From Dendrobium chrysotoxum (Eukaryota; Streptophyta; Magnoliopsida; Asparagales; Orchidaceae): a stretch of 64,000 nt of DNA. Positions within the stretch are counted from its first letter, which is position 1. Each line of letters opens with the position of its first letter. The notes under the pieces are model-generated. The model did no database searches, was not told where the DNA came from, and saw nothing but the letters and a program-made list of their open reading frames with translations. The stretch spans positions 16,052,729-16,116,728 of the forward strand of contig CM034309.1 of NCBI GenBank assembly GCA_019925795.1. Direction: 5' to 3'. The position numbers and the translations under genes are program-made. Shown here one piece after another: positions 31,977 to 44,810 of this stretch.

Positions 31977-34900
31977 TCAAGCATTAAGATCAATCACACC
32001 TAGCCTTATCCTTAACATGCTAAATGTGTCAAAGGCTAAGGGTTTTCTAAAAATATCTGCAAGCTGATCTTTAGTAGCGATATGATGTAGTTCAATTTTC
32101 CCTTTCGCTACATGATCTCTTATAAACTGATGCCTTATATCAATATGCTTGGTTCTAGAATGTTGAATAGAATTCTTTGAAATAAAAATGGCACTAATGT
32201 TATCATAAAAGATTGGAATGGTGTCAATTGAAAATCCTAAGTCACTCAATTGTTGCTTCAACCAAAGCACCTGTGCTACACAACTTCCTAAGGCAATGTA
32301 TTCTGCTTCAGCTGTAGAAAGTGCTACTGAATTTTGTTTTTTACTGGACCAAGATACTAATAAATTTCCAATGAATTGACATGTCCCAGATATACTCTTC
32401 CTATCCACTCTACAGCCTGCAAAATCAGAATCTGAGTATCCAATAATATCAAAAGAAGAACTGTTCTTAGGATATCAAATTCCTAAATTTTGAGTTCTCA
32501 GAAGATATCTTAAAATCCTTTTCACTACTGTCAAATTTGATTCCTTTGGATCAGTTTGAAATCTAGCACATAACCAAACACTAAACATGATGTCAGGTTA
32601 GCTAGCAGTCAAATAAAGTAAAGATCCAATTATTCCTCTAAATTTTATTTGATCAATAGATTTTCCCTTAGGATCATTATCTAATAGAGGACTGAGGAAC
32701 TCATGGGTGTAGTTACTAGTTTAGCATTATCCATTTCATACTTTTTGAGGATATCCTTAACATACTTAGATTGACAAAGAAAAGTTTCTTCCTCACTTTG
32801 CTTTATGCTAAATCCAAGAAAATAACTCAAATCACCCATCAAACTCATCTCAAATTCACTACTCATTATCTTTAAAAATTCATCACATAAAGTTTTATCA
32901 GTTGATCCAAAAATGATGTCATCCACATATATTTGTACAATGAGTATTTCTTTTTCAATTCTTTTCAAAAACAGAGTGGTGTCCACACTTCCTTTAACAA
33001 ATGATCAATTTAATAAGAAAGTGCTTAACCTCTTATACCATGCTCTATGTGCCTGTTTTAGTCCATATAATACCTTTTTTAATTTAAAAACATGATTAGG
33101 GAATTTAGAATTTTTAAAGCCTGGAGGTTGCTCAACATAAACATCCTCTTCTATCACCCCATTTAAGAAGGCACTCTTGACATCCATCTGATACAATTTA
33201 AAATCTTTAAAATAGGAAAGGCTAACAAAACTCTTATTGCTTCAAGTCTTGCTACAATGACAAATGTCTCCTCAAAATCAATTCCTTCAATTTGATTATA
33301 CCCCTTAGCTACTAATCTAGCCTTATTTCTCACAACTACTCCTGAATCATTCATTTTATTTTTGAACACCCACTTAGTCCCAACTACACTTTGATCTTTT
33401 GGCCTTTCAATTAACTCCCAAACATCATTTCTCTTGAATTGATTCAACTCCTCTTGCATAGCTAAAATCTAAAATTCATCCAAAAGTGCTTGTTCTATAT
33501 TAGTGGGTTCAATCATTGAAATGAATGCTGAATGATTTACTTCTTTTCTCAAACCATGCCTAGTCCTTACTCCTTCACTTGGTTCTCCTAAAATCAACTC
33601 TTTAGGATGACTCCTTACAAATTTTTATTCTCTAAGCAATTAGTTTTCCTCTTCATTTTCAACCCTTTCTTCAACTGTTTGATCTTCAAGTTTTTGGGTT
33701 ACTACCTCAACCTCATCTTCATCCAACTTAGACCATTTATTATCATAAGATTCATCAAAAATAACATGTGTGATTTCCTCAACTACCAATGTTCTTTTAT
33801 TAAAAACTCTATAGGATTTTCCAACACTTGAATAACCTAGAAAGATTTCTTCATCAGATTTTGGATCAAATTTTCCTAAGAGAGTTTTATTATTATTATG
33901 AATGAACACTTTACATCCAAAAATATGTAGATGTGAGAGGTTGGGACTTCTACCTTTAAGAAGTTCATAGGGTGTCTTATTTAATTTAGACCTTAAGTAC
34001 ACCCTATTCAACACATAGCATGCTGTACTAACTGCTTAAGCCCAAAAAAAATTTTGGAAGTGAATATTCTGCTAACATGGCCCTAGCAATTTCAACTAAT
34101 ATCGTGTTCTTCCTTTTTATAACTCCATTCTATTGAGGTGTTCTAGAGGCTGAGAAATTGTGTTCAATTCCAAGATATTTACAAAAATTATTAAACATTT
34201 TATTTCTAAATTCTCCCTTATGATCACTTTGGATAGTAACTATTTTAAAACCTAGTTTCCTCTGAATCCAAGTGGCAAAATCTCTAAACTCTTCAAATGA
34301 TTCACTCTTATGATTCAAAAATCTAATCCAGGTGAATCTAGAATAGTCGTCCATAATAACATACCCAAATATTTTTCCTCCTAGACTTAAGGTACTAACA
34401 GGTCCAAATAAATCCATATGAAGAATTTCTAAGGGCTTGCTAGTCCTAACTTCCTTGATTGAAATGAAAGAGGATCTCACTGATTTTCCTAATTGACATG
34501 CATCACACAAGTGATCTTTAGTGATGTCTAATTTGGGTACACCTCTTACTAGTTGCTTTTAGGTGATTTTCCTAAAATTTCTCATACTAGCATGACAAAG
34601 CCTTCTATGTCATAACCATGATTCATCATATATAGTTTTCAAACACAGAGCAGTAGAAGGTTTAATAAAACTCAAATCTAGCATGTAAATATTATTAACT
34701 CTATCATCATTCAAAATAATATTTCCATTCAGACTAATAACATAACTAGTAGGCAAAAACTTTATATGATAGCCCTTGTCAAACAATTAACTTATGCTCA
34801 ACAGATTGTGTTTCAAACCTTCAACCAATAGCACATTTTCAATCCCAAAGTTTCTAGAGTTTCTAATTATACCTGTACCTACCACTCTCTTGGTAATATT

Positions 34901-35018
34901 ATCTTCATGTGTAACCTTGCCTCTATTCCTGGCTTCCAACAATATAAATTGATTCGTATCTCCAGTCATATGCTTTGAGCAGCCGCTGTCCAGGTACTAA
35001 ATACTCTCACGAGGTCTT
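31977..35018 (-). pseudogene. pol: pol of element C, broken
   Basis: Protease start (GCSKHMTGDTNQF), integrase zinc part (CDACQLGKSVRSS) and core (HMDLFGPVSTLSLGG, ASRTPQ), RT (WVFKNKMNDSGVVVRNKARLVAKGYNQ, YGLKQAHRAWY, YVDDIIFGS) and RNase H (DIFRKPLAFDT) are all readable on the minus strand. Several stops and frameshifts occur, including Trp-to-TAG before the protease LDSG motif (near 34998). At the RNase H site where Y, B and D carry TAG, C keeps a CAA Gln codon (KKQNSVALSTAEAEY). Confidence 0.9.
35014..35018. other. Target site duplication GTCTT (left of D)
   Basis: GTCTT at 35014-35018 is repeated at 46448-46452, flanking element D. Confidence 0.95.
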
Positions 35019-36587
35019 TGAAAGTTCGATAGGGATGTTAAGCCCTAGTGAACTAGTCCCGTTGCTAACCAAGAGGGGGGGAATTGGTTATTTAAAAATT
35101 TCACGAGGAACAGAAAAATCTTTTCGATACTTTGCAGCGGAAATAAGTAAACAAAAATAAAAAGATCAATCACAGATATTCACCCAAGCAGTTAATATCA
35201 GAAAAGTAAAGTGCAGAATACAATCAGAAAAGCAAACCAGATTTTATAGTGGTTCGGTCAACTTGACCTACGTCCACTCCCCGGAGCCTCCCCTCTGGGT
35301 ATTGCACTAAACAAAAAGTGTCTCTCCTTTTGCTCCCACAGCAAGGCGGAGAAGCCTGTATAAAACCTCCTTTTCACCACACGGTGAGGCAGAAAACCCG
35401 ACCTCCTTTTACTTCCACCTGAAGCGGGCAGAGAACCCCGGATCTTCTTGCGAATGATCCTCCCACAATGAACACCAACTAGACGAAAGACGACGAGTAG
35501 AGAAGACGACTCTGATCCGTGCTTGGAGCAACCTTAGTGAATCCCTCACTAACACCCCCTCATAGGATCCTCTCTCTCTCCCAAACTCTCTCTCTCTCTA
35601 GAGTTTCTCTAGGAAGGAAAGTGGCAAAAGATTTTTCTTGTTGGAAGAAAAATATCTTTTATAGGAGGGCTTAAAATTTGCCCTAAATCTCAACTGGTTG
35701 GCCAAGATCGTCCTGTACGATCAGTTCAAAATCAGCTGTTTTAGCCTGGACGATCTGGCTCTTCTGGAAGATCAGTAGAAAAAATTATTCATATCGTCCC
35801 GTACGATCCTGCGATCGTCCGGGATGATTAGTGCAAATTGAGGAATATCATCCAGAAGACAGTTCGGGTCGTCCAGAGAAACTTGTGCTGGATGACCAAA
35901 AAATGACTTGATCGTCCAGGACGATAGGGATATCATCCTTTACGATTAGTTCAAAAAGTGCCCAAATCATCCTATACACAGTTCGGGTCGTATAGCTGAA
36001 ATGCACTAGACGATCATGATCGTCCAGGACGATATCATCGTATCAATCAAAATAAATTATTTTTCTTAATTACCAGATTAAATTAGGCATGATTGTACTG
36101 AATCATCCAAGATGATACACGTATCATCCGGGACGATCAGACCAAATAACTTAAAATAAAAACTTACCTAACTTGATCTGGCGGCTGAGAATTTCTGATT
36201 TGAGCATATCATCCCGTACGATCCAAAGATCGTCCAGGTCGATCTGCTTAATCAGACCCTCTTAACTTAGTCGCCCTAATTAGGGTTTCTGTTTTTACCT
36301 GATCGTCCAGCATGATGTGAATATCGTCCAGGACGATCTGAACAAAAAAATGAACAGAAACTCTAATTCACTCAAGCTCTCCCCCTGAGTGTGTGTGTGC
36401 AAGGTTACTTAGCTGGGGGATTAGTTACATTACAATTGACTCAAGAAAAAAAAATAGTATATTGGACACACTTGGACCCGATCTTGAGTTAGCTTGAGTG
36501 GCTCGTGATCTTTTGTGCCTGAAACGGGTTAGCCAAGCAAAACACACTGGAAACATATTTGTCATCATCAAAACTAGATTTGCAACA
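35019..36587 (-). repeat. 3' LTR of element D (1569 bp)
   Basis: Starts TGTTGCAAATCTAG and ends CGAACTTTCA on the minus strand. TATAAAAG lies at 35663-35656. The first U3 pair next to the TATA box is reduced to one dyad (35707-35721), and the pair near 36018 is also single. It has only one GCCCGCTTCAGG-type leader unit, fewer than X, Y or B. Confidence 0.92.
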
Positions 36588-36602
36588 ATCTTCCCCTTTT
36601 TG
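36588..36602 (-). other. Polypurine tract of element D
   Basis: The minus strand reads AAAAAGGGGAAGAT directly before the 3' LTR. Confidence 0.85.
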
Positions 36603-36840
36603 ATGATGGCAAATATTTGTACAGTAGTTTGAAAATAAAAAATAACTAGGAGATCGAAAAACAAATATTTTTTTAAATTTTCATTTAATAACTAAATCAA
36701 TACAGGAAATATAACACATAATAAAAATAGAAATGACTATAACTGACTCCCCCTTTTGACATCACAAAAAGGAGGAGGGTAAACAGAAATACTAAAACAT
36801 CAATACAGAACAAAAAAGAAAGTAACTACGAAATATAAAA

Positions 36841-37981
36841 CTAGAACGGAGGTGGATCCTGATCTGAAGAAGGAGGTGGCGGTGGTGGGTTGAAGTAGTG
36901 GTGAATGGCTTGAAAATGGGCTCCAATCCAGGCAATGTCCTGGTCATGCTGCTGTTGCTGCTGCGTAGCATAGTCAGTGAAGCGTTGGATGTCCTCGGCG
37001 TGCCGCTGCTCCTGGGCAACCACATAGGAGTCGAATCTGGCCTCCCACTAATCGAAGCGCTGCACCAAGTGGTCAAAGGGAGAGGCAATGCGAAGGGGAA
37101 CAGGTGCCTCGGGTGCAGCAGGAACTGGAATAGCCTCTTCCTCTTCCTCCTCAACATCCGGGGTGGGCTCCAGATGTAGTCGGGTGCTGTGTAGGACGTG
37201 GAATAAGTTGTTTGTGAAGAAGGAAGGAGGGACATCAGGAGGGATAGGATACTGAAGGTCATATTTTATTTCTAAAGCATAATGAATGAGATGACCTAAA
37301 GCTAGATTTGGGCGACGCTTGTGACCCGGATCTCTAATAGTGGTGTGGTTTTCTATGTATCGGATAATAAGGTCAAAGGCATTAAACTCTCTACGGGCCA
37401 TGATGTAGTATGTGGTCAAGGACAGTAACGGGGTGATGTGAATTCGATCCCCCGCCTTTGGAATGATGGAGGAACGAAGGACATGCTGAATTGTCCATGC
37501 GTCCTTAAGAAGTGAAGTGCAAGCGTTGTCATGGTATGGTGCGTTTGCATTACGAAGGAAGTGATTGGTGACACTCCAATCATAGTCAGGATCGGTGATA
37601 AGCGTGTGGAGTTTGTCGCCAGTGACAGAAAGGTTAAGAATATTGTGAAAATCTTGGGTAGTTAGTTCCAAGGGACGTTGATTGATGTATGAGCGAAGAG
37701 TGGAATAGTCCACGAAAATGCACAAATTGGCAAAGAAAATTTGAAGGAGTTCAAGATTAAAAGGAAAGGCTAAGGTCAGGATGAAGGTGAGGGAGGTGTG
37801 TGCGAACAGATCAAGAATAGGATAGGTGAGGGTGCGAGGATTTACTATTTTTGGAATGCGTGATCCCCACATCACGATAGCACTCGAAAGCAGCCTGATC
37901 GGCTGCATTTGGGAAGCGAGGATCAACATGTCCCCGAGAGGAACTTGCACCCTTTTGCCGTGAATGTTTGCCACCAGCCAT
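36841..37981 (-). pseudogene. Extra 3' ORF of element D, PF20167-like (about 380 codons)
   Basis: I place the start at ATG 37981-37979 (MAGGKHSRQKGASSSRG), because Y has the same start and both follow a TATA box by about 65 bases. One extra A in an A-run near 37853 shifts the frame; the main open part then runs to 37048. There a CAG-to-TAG change precedes the coiled-coil and Q-rich tail (QQQQQHDQD) and a PPPPPP end at 36841. The core (VNPRTLTYPILDL, FFANLCIFVDYSTLRSY, TTQDFHNILNLSVTG) resembles PF20167, whose function is unknown. SIRE elements carry an 'env-like' ORF at this place; I see no clear signal peptide or membrane anchor. Confidence 0.7.
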
Positions 37982-38040
37982 TAGAAATCAAAAGTGAAGG
38001 GAAGTAGAGGGAAATGTGTGAAAGAAAGGATGAAAACTGG

Positions 38041-38587
38041 CTATTTAAATAGACTTGGTCTGATCGTCCCGTACGATTGCGAGATCGTCCGGGACGATAT
38101 GGGCATTTATGACATTCTGGACGATTGGTCAAAGAGGCAGTCCGATCATCCAGGACGATCAGAGATCGTCCAGGATGATTAGACACAAGAGATCGTCCCG
38201 AGAAGTCAGGTTGGACGACCGTTGACGAAAAGGTATCATCCAGGATGATTAGGTGGATCGTCCCGGATGATGTGCAATAAGTGTGCGGACGGGCCGAATT
38301 CCAATCGTCCAGCGGCTGACATGTGGATCGTCCAGAACGATTAGGTGGATCGTCCAGGATGATGCCCAATAATTGGTGCAATATCAGTCGTTTGATCAGA
38401 TCAAGAAGATATGGATCATATCGTCCAGGATGATGTGAGGATCGTCCAGGACGATCACCAATTATTGGAGTTTTTCAGCAGTAGGAGTAATGTCAGGACG
38501 ATTTTGAATGAATCATCCAGGATGATGTTTGGATCGTCTAGGACGAAAAGGATCGTCCAGGATGATCGGGGTATCGTCCAGGACGAT
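38041..38587 (-). promoter_or_regulatory. Internal dyad array and TATA box before the extra ORF (element D)
   Basis: Dyad starts are 38063/38084, 38145/38165, 38235/38257, 38327/38349, 38420/38441, 38512/38533 and 38552/38573. Seven pairs have centre spacings 21, 20, 22, 22, 21, 21 and 21 bp. Most pairs step 82-93 bp. Single half-sites occur between (for example 38304-38310). TATTTAAATAG lies at 38052-38042 on the minus strand, about 10 bases after the last dyad and 60 before the ORF start. It copies the U3 layout at a different position. Confidence 0.7.
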
Positions 38588-39902
38588 GTGAAGAAAATAG
38601 AAAAAGATGGAGGATGAAGATGACAGATCAGGATCCCAAAAAATACAACCATGAAATTAAAATAAAATAAAAATGAAAAAACTCACAGCAAAAATACATA
38701 AAAGTAACGCATTTTTTTTTATCAAGCTGCTCGAGTAAATCAGAATTTTTCCTTGATTTTAGATCCAAAAACCAGTAAGACGACAATTGACAGCGCTGAA
38801 ATCCAAAAAAAGTTAGAAAAATTGACTTTCGTAACTCCCACCTCGGGCACCTTATCGATGCAAATCTCCTTCAAAACAAACGTCCAATTCAGAAGAAAAG
38901 AAATTAGATTCGAAAAGAGATCCTTTCAAGCCTCGTTCCCTAAAAATATCTGATATAACAGTGTTACAAAGTAAAAAATCAGAAATCAGGATTTTCAAAC
39001 ACAAGCTTTTGAAAGTATTAAGCGGCACACGGATTTTTCTAAGACCTTTAACGTTCTGAAAGGAAAGAAAGCTTGGTTGGGCTCATTTTGTGCCTCTTTT
39101 TCAATTTAGTTGGCGCTTTGCGCATCTTTTTATTTTTGATACACTTTATGTATCTTTTAGTTGGCAATTTTTTGCATCTTTTCAGCTTTGGGCTCATTTT
39201 ATGCCTCTTTTTCAATTTATTTGGCGCACTACGCATCTTTTGTAAGCTTCCTCCTTTTCATAATTATTAAAGAGTCTCAGCTGTGAAATTATCTTCCAGA
39301 CATAGGAGATGACTCTCCGCAGTAAGGAAGAATGATTCATAAAATAAAAGTCATACATCATATGATAAATGCAATCACTTGATTTAGAAAATCAAACTAA
39401 TGACTCAAGACTTTGAAAACACTATTGATATGAGGTAGATTACTGTAGGAAGATAAAATAATCTCTATTTCAAAAACTAACATTTTAATTTTGAAGATGA
39501 TTTGTATCCAAAAGAAACTATACACCAGTAAAGGAGTTAGAGGAAGAGAAATAATCAACAATGTTTCTTCCCATTAACAGATTCAGTGGAATCAATCACT
39601 GCTTACCAGCTTCCAAATAAAACAAGGTAAAACTCCCAGTCAGAAATTCAGATTATCAGAAGTAATGAGCGGTGATCAAATTTTGAAAAGCATAAAACAG
39701 TAAGTGCAAGATATGAACCAGTGAATAAAAAGCAGATAGAAAATCACATCAAAGTAAATACTCAAATCAAACTAACAACAAGGCTAAAAATAGAAATCAG
39801 CAGAAGAAATAAAATCAACTGAAAGCAAATAATCAAACCAAAAACTAACTAACAGAAAACAGAATAACAATCAGAACAATCAGAAATCAACAGTCATCAG
39901 AA
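38588..39902 (-). other. Non-coding pol-to-ORF spacer of element D
   Basis: No gene. It holds two copies of the AGATGCGYA...GCGCCAA(CT)AAATTGAAAAAGAGGCA unit (39245-39070) and a conserved stretch on the minus strand (GGTGCCCGAGGTGGGAGTTACG near 38850) also present in Y and B. Confidence 0.75.
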
Positions 39903-42900
39903 TCAAGCATTTATATCAATCACTCCTAATCTGGTTCTCAAAATGTTGCATGAGTTAAAGGCCAGTGGTTTAGTGAATATGTCAGCCAGCTGATTTTTAG
40001 TTACTACATGATGTAGCTCAATGTCCCCTTTTGTAATATGGTCCCTGATAAAGTGATGCCTTATATCAATGTGTTTGGTCCTAGAATGTTGGATTGGATT
40101 CTTAGAGATACATATGGCACTAGTATTATCACACAGAACAGAAATTGTGCCAACAGGTAATCCTAAATCCAAGACTTGTTACTTCAACCAAAGAACTTGG
40201 GCCACACAACTCCCTAAGGCAATGTACTCAGCTTCAGCAGTGGAAAGTGTAACTGAGTTCTATTTTCTACTGGACCAGGAGACTAAAGACTGTCCTATCA
40301 ATTGACAAGTTCCAGAGGTGCTCTTTCTATCCACCCTATATCCCGCAAAGTCAGAATCAGAATATCCAATCATCTCAAAAGAGGTGCTGTGCCTAGGGTA
40401 CCAGAATCCTAGGTTTGGGGTCCCTAAAAGATATCTAAGAATTCTCTTAACAGCAGTCAGGTGGGACTCTTTAGGATTAGCCTGAAATCTAGCACAAAGA
40501 CAGACACTAAACATGATATCAGGTCGGCTAGCAATCAGGTAAAGCAGTGATCCTATTATTCCTCTATACTTCTTCTGATCAACAAATTTTCTACTTGAAT
40601 CCTTATCTAACTGAACTGAGGAAGTCATGGGAGTATTGATTGGCTTGGCTTTGTCCATTTCATATTTCTTCAAAATATCCTTAGTGTATTTAGATTGATT
40701 GAGAAAGGTTCCATCATCTGTTTGCCTTATGTTAAACCCCAAAAAGTAGGACAATTCTCCCATCATACTCATCTCAAACTCCTTACTCATTATTTTAAAA
40801 AACTCATCACATAAATATTTATCAGAAGATTCAAAAATTATATCATCAACATAGATCTGGATAATGAGTAAGTCATCCCCTAATCTCCTCAGAAAAAGGG
40901 TGGTGTCTACGCTCCCCTTAACAAACTCTCTTTCTAACAAGAATATTCTAAGCCTCTCATACCAAGCTCTGGGTGCCTGTTTCAATCCATATAAGGTATT
41001 TTTTAATTTATAAACATGATTTGGATATTGGAAACTCTCAAAACCTGGGGGTTGTTCTACAAAAACATCTTCTTTTATTACCCCATTTAAAAAGGTACTC
41101 TTGATATCCATTTGAAACAGCTTAAATCCCTTATAATAGGAAAAGGCTAGTAGCACTCCAATGGCTTCCAATCTAGCTACAGGGGCAAAAATCTCCTCAA
41201 AATCAATCCCTTATATCTGATTATACCCCTTAGCCACCAATCTTGCCTTATTTCTCACCACCACACCATAATCATTCATCTTATTCTTAAAGACTCACTT
41301 GGTTCCCATAATACTTTAATTTTTAAGTCTTTATACTAGCTCCCAAACATCATTCCTTACAAACTGATTCAATTCTTCTGGCATAGCTAAGATCCAAAAC
41401 TCATTCGTAAGGGCTTGATTAATGTTGGTGGGTTCAGTCATTGAGATAAAGGCAGAATGGTTTACTTCTTTCCTAAGTCCATGCCTAGTCCTAACACCTT
41501 CAGAAGGGTCTCCTAAGATCAGTTCTTTAGGATGACTCAAAGAATATCTCCAATCTCTAGGCAACGTGGTTTGAGGTTCTACCCTTTCCTCTAGATTTGT
41601 ATTTCCAATCCCTTGGGTAACCTCAACAATCTCTTTATCTTCTACTTCAGATCTAGACTCCTTAGGATCAGATTCATCAAACACTACATGGGTTGTTTCT
41701 TCCACCACCAAAGTCCTCTTATTGAACACCCTAAAGGATTTCCCCACACTTGAATATCCTAAGAACACTCCTTCATCAGATTTGGGGTCAAATTTTCCTA
41801 AGGGTGATTTCTCATTGTTCAGAATGAAAACCTTACAGCCAAAGACATGGAGGTGGGACAGATTTGGAGTTCTACCCTTAATGATCTCATAAGGTGTCTT
41901 GTTCAGTTTGACTCTCACATTCACCCTATTCAGCACATAACAGGCAGTGTTCACCGCTTCAGCCCAAAAGTATTTTAGAAGTGAATACTCGGCAAGCATG
42001 GCTCTAGCGGCTTCCACTAAGGTTCTATTCTTCCTTTCAGCTACCCCGTTCTGCTGAGGGGTCCTAGGAGCTGAAAATTTGTTAATAATCCCTTGCTCCT
42101 CACAAAAACTTTCAAATCTTTCATTTTCAAACTACCCTCCATCATCACTATGGATGGTAATAATCTCACATCCTAACTTCTTCTGAATACAAGTAGAGAA
42201 AGATCTAAACTCATCAAATGACTCAAATTTATGTGATAAAAATTTTACCCAAGTGAACCTCGAATAATCATCTACAATCACAAACCCATAGACTCTCCCC
42301 CCTAAGCTGGCAGTGCTAATGGGTCCAAAGAGGTCCATGTGAAGAACTTCTAAAGGTTTAGAGGTGCTAATGTCCTTAAAAGAGTAAAAAGAGGACTGGA
42401 CTTGCTTCCCCAACTGACAGGCATAACACAGGTGATCCTTAGTGAACTTAAGCTTGGGCACACCTCTAACTAAGTCCTTTTGGGTGACTCTCCTAAGGGT
42501 TTTCATACTGGCATGACACAACCTCCTATGCCATAACCAAGACTCATCAGCAGCAGTTTTTAAGCAAATTAAATTATCAGATTTAATGCAACTTACATCC
42601 AGCTTGTAGACGTTGTTGATCCTTTGCCCCTGCAAAACAACTTCATCATTTAAGCTTAAAATGCAGCCAGTGGGTAGGAATTTGATGATGTATCCCTTGT
42701 CACAAAGTTGATTGATGCTCATCAAGTTGTGTTTCAGTCCATCTACAAGCAAAACATTATCAATCATAAAATTCTTTGAATCACCAATTATACCTGAGCC
42801 TACCACCTTCCTGGTGGTGTTATCTCCAAGTGTAACCTTGCCTCCAGCTCTGGCCTCCAGCAAAATGAATTGATTTGCATCTCCAGTCATGTGTCTAGAA

Positions 42901-42923
42901 CATCCACTATCCAGGTACCACAT
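39903..42923 (-). pseudogene. pol: pol of element D, with few stops
   Basis: Protease WYLDSGCSRHMTG is at the start. Integrase zinc (HRRLCHASMKTL) and core (HMDLFGPISTASLGG, IHSDDGG with the second His-Gly region changed) follow. RT carries LKQAPRAWYERL and YVDDIIFES; the usual Gly is Glu. RNase H ends DIFTKPLAFNS. Breaks occur near 42131, 42080-42020, 41331 and 41215. In RNase H there is the family-shared TAG (40262-40260) and a TAA where B has a CAG Gln codon (near 40180). Confidence 0.92.
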
Positions 42924-42927
42924 GCTC

Positions 42928-44772
42928 TCACGAGGTCTTATGTGAGAGCACCCCTACAAAAATATCAAATGTCAGTCTTAGGAACCCAAACAGGTTTAGG
43001 TTCCTTCTTATGAAAGAAGAATGTAATGCATGCGTGCTGTGCTGTGAAACAGGCAGTTTGGGTCTCCACACCCAATGTGTACTACGGTGAACAGTGCAGG
43101 TGTGGGAAATGTGTCCTAACATGCCACATGAAAAATATCTAACACCAGGAAAAGGATTAACTAAACGTCGTGAGTGATAGTGCCTCTTCCTAGAAGTGTA
43201 TGAAACATGCTTTGATGAACTTGCAACAGATTTTTCAAAAGGCGGCGGTGTATAAAAGTGTTCAAAAGTATGTGGTTTTTTGTTCTTTTCAAAAGCAGCA
43301 ATTTTCACTCTTAAAAATTTGTTCTCCTTGTTAAGACTAGCAATCTCAAAAGTTGTTGCACTTTCATTACTTTCTAATTCACATGCCATATCATTCAATT
43401 TCTTAAAGGCAGCTTCTAATTCAACATGCGATATTTTTAATGCATCATGCTCAATAATTAAATCAGAATGCTTTCTATTCAGTTCATCAAACTCATCTAG
43501 TAAAGATATGTGATTGCTATCAATAGTGGAATGATCCTTAATCAACACATCATGCTCTTTTTGCAAAGTCAGATAATCCAGTTTCAAGTTAGCATGGGTT
43601 TTCTTAAGCTTCTTATACGATGCATGAATTTTTTCAGATACTTCAAATAATTGATCATAAGTAAGCTCACATACCTCTTCCTGGTCGGACTGACCAGGGT
43701 AATCATTCGCCATCAGACATAGATTTGTTTCCTCCTCTTCAGCTTCAATCTCAGAAGAGTCGGATGCCGAGTCTGCCCAGAACGCCTTCTGAATCTGCTT
43801 CTTGTCCTTTCTAAACTTTGGTTTCTCCTCACCCTTCTCCTTGCTTGGGTGAGCCTTGAGTGTAGGATAATCCGCCTTTATGTGTCCAGGCTTCCTACAT
43901 TCAAAATAAACAGATTCAGATGAACCTTTAAAGTTTCTACTAGTCTTACCTTTGTTCCACTTTTGAAAATTCTTATTCTTCTTCCTTAGAAAGCTCTTGA
44001 ATTATCTTGTGATTAAGGCAAAATCATCGCTATCAGACCCGAAAGTGCTAGCATCTGAATCTTTGGCCTTAGCGCCATTGTCTTCCCCTTCTTTCGTTCA
44101 CCTGCATCAAGTTGTCTTTGGTTCACCCCTTGCTCGTAAGCAATGAGTGATCCAAGTAAGCTGACAATGGAGTAAGTATTTAAATCTTTAGATTCTATGA
44201 TCACAGTAATCTTAGCATCGTAAGAAGAAGGCAAACATCTAAGAATTTTGTTCACTCTTTCGTAATTAGTTAGTTCTCTTCCTAGAGCATGCAAAGAGGT
44301 AACGATTTGAGTGAACCTTGTGTACATTTCTGGAATCGTCTCACTAGGTTTCATGTGAAAAAATTCGTAATCATGTAACAAGATGTTTAACCTAGACTGT
44401 TTGACTTCAGTTGTACCTTCATATATTATACACAATCTATCCCAGATTTCTTTACCTGTTGTACAAGTAGAAACACGCATATAGTCTTCAAATTTTAAGC
44501 ATAAAAGAAACAGTTCAAATATTTTGTATTTAATTGTGCTAAATCACGATCATCAAAAGTCCAATCTATAAACGGGAGTTCAGTTTTTACATTGTTAATC
44601 AATCTAAAAGGTGGTTCGTATCCATCCTTAACTAACATCCACATGCGATAGTCAATTGATTGAAGAAAAGTAGACATGCGTGTTTTCCAAAAATTAAAAG
44701 GAATATTATCAAATAATATGGTCTTGTAATAGAATAACCTTCAGCAGTATTACGATTGTTATAGTTAGCCAT
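42928..44772 (-). pseudogene. gag: gag of element D, frameshifted
   Basis: ATG at 44772-44770. The copia Gag domain (44677-44013, with KPSETIPEMYTRF), a zinc knuckle region near 43900 (ECRKPGHIKADY; the last Cys is Tyr), an acidic linker and a coiled coil (43713-43250) follow. Small deletions near 44720, 44500 and 44060 break the frame. The end (WVWRPKLPVS) keeps the Trp that is TAG in B. Confidence 0.88.
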
Positions 44773-44810
44773 GGATCAAATTCAAAAGTTTTTAAACCTA
44801 AATTTTGAAT

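Noticed and set aside
36898..37179. Plus-strand frame opposite the extra ORF of D (and the equivalent in Y)
   Set aside because: Antisense shadow of the extra ORF; the sense frame has the conserved motifs.
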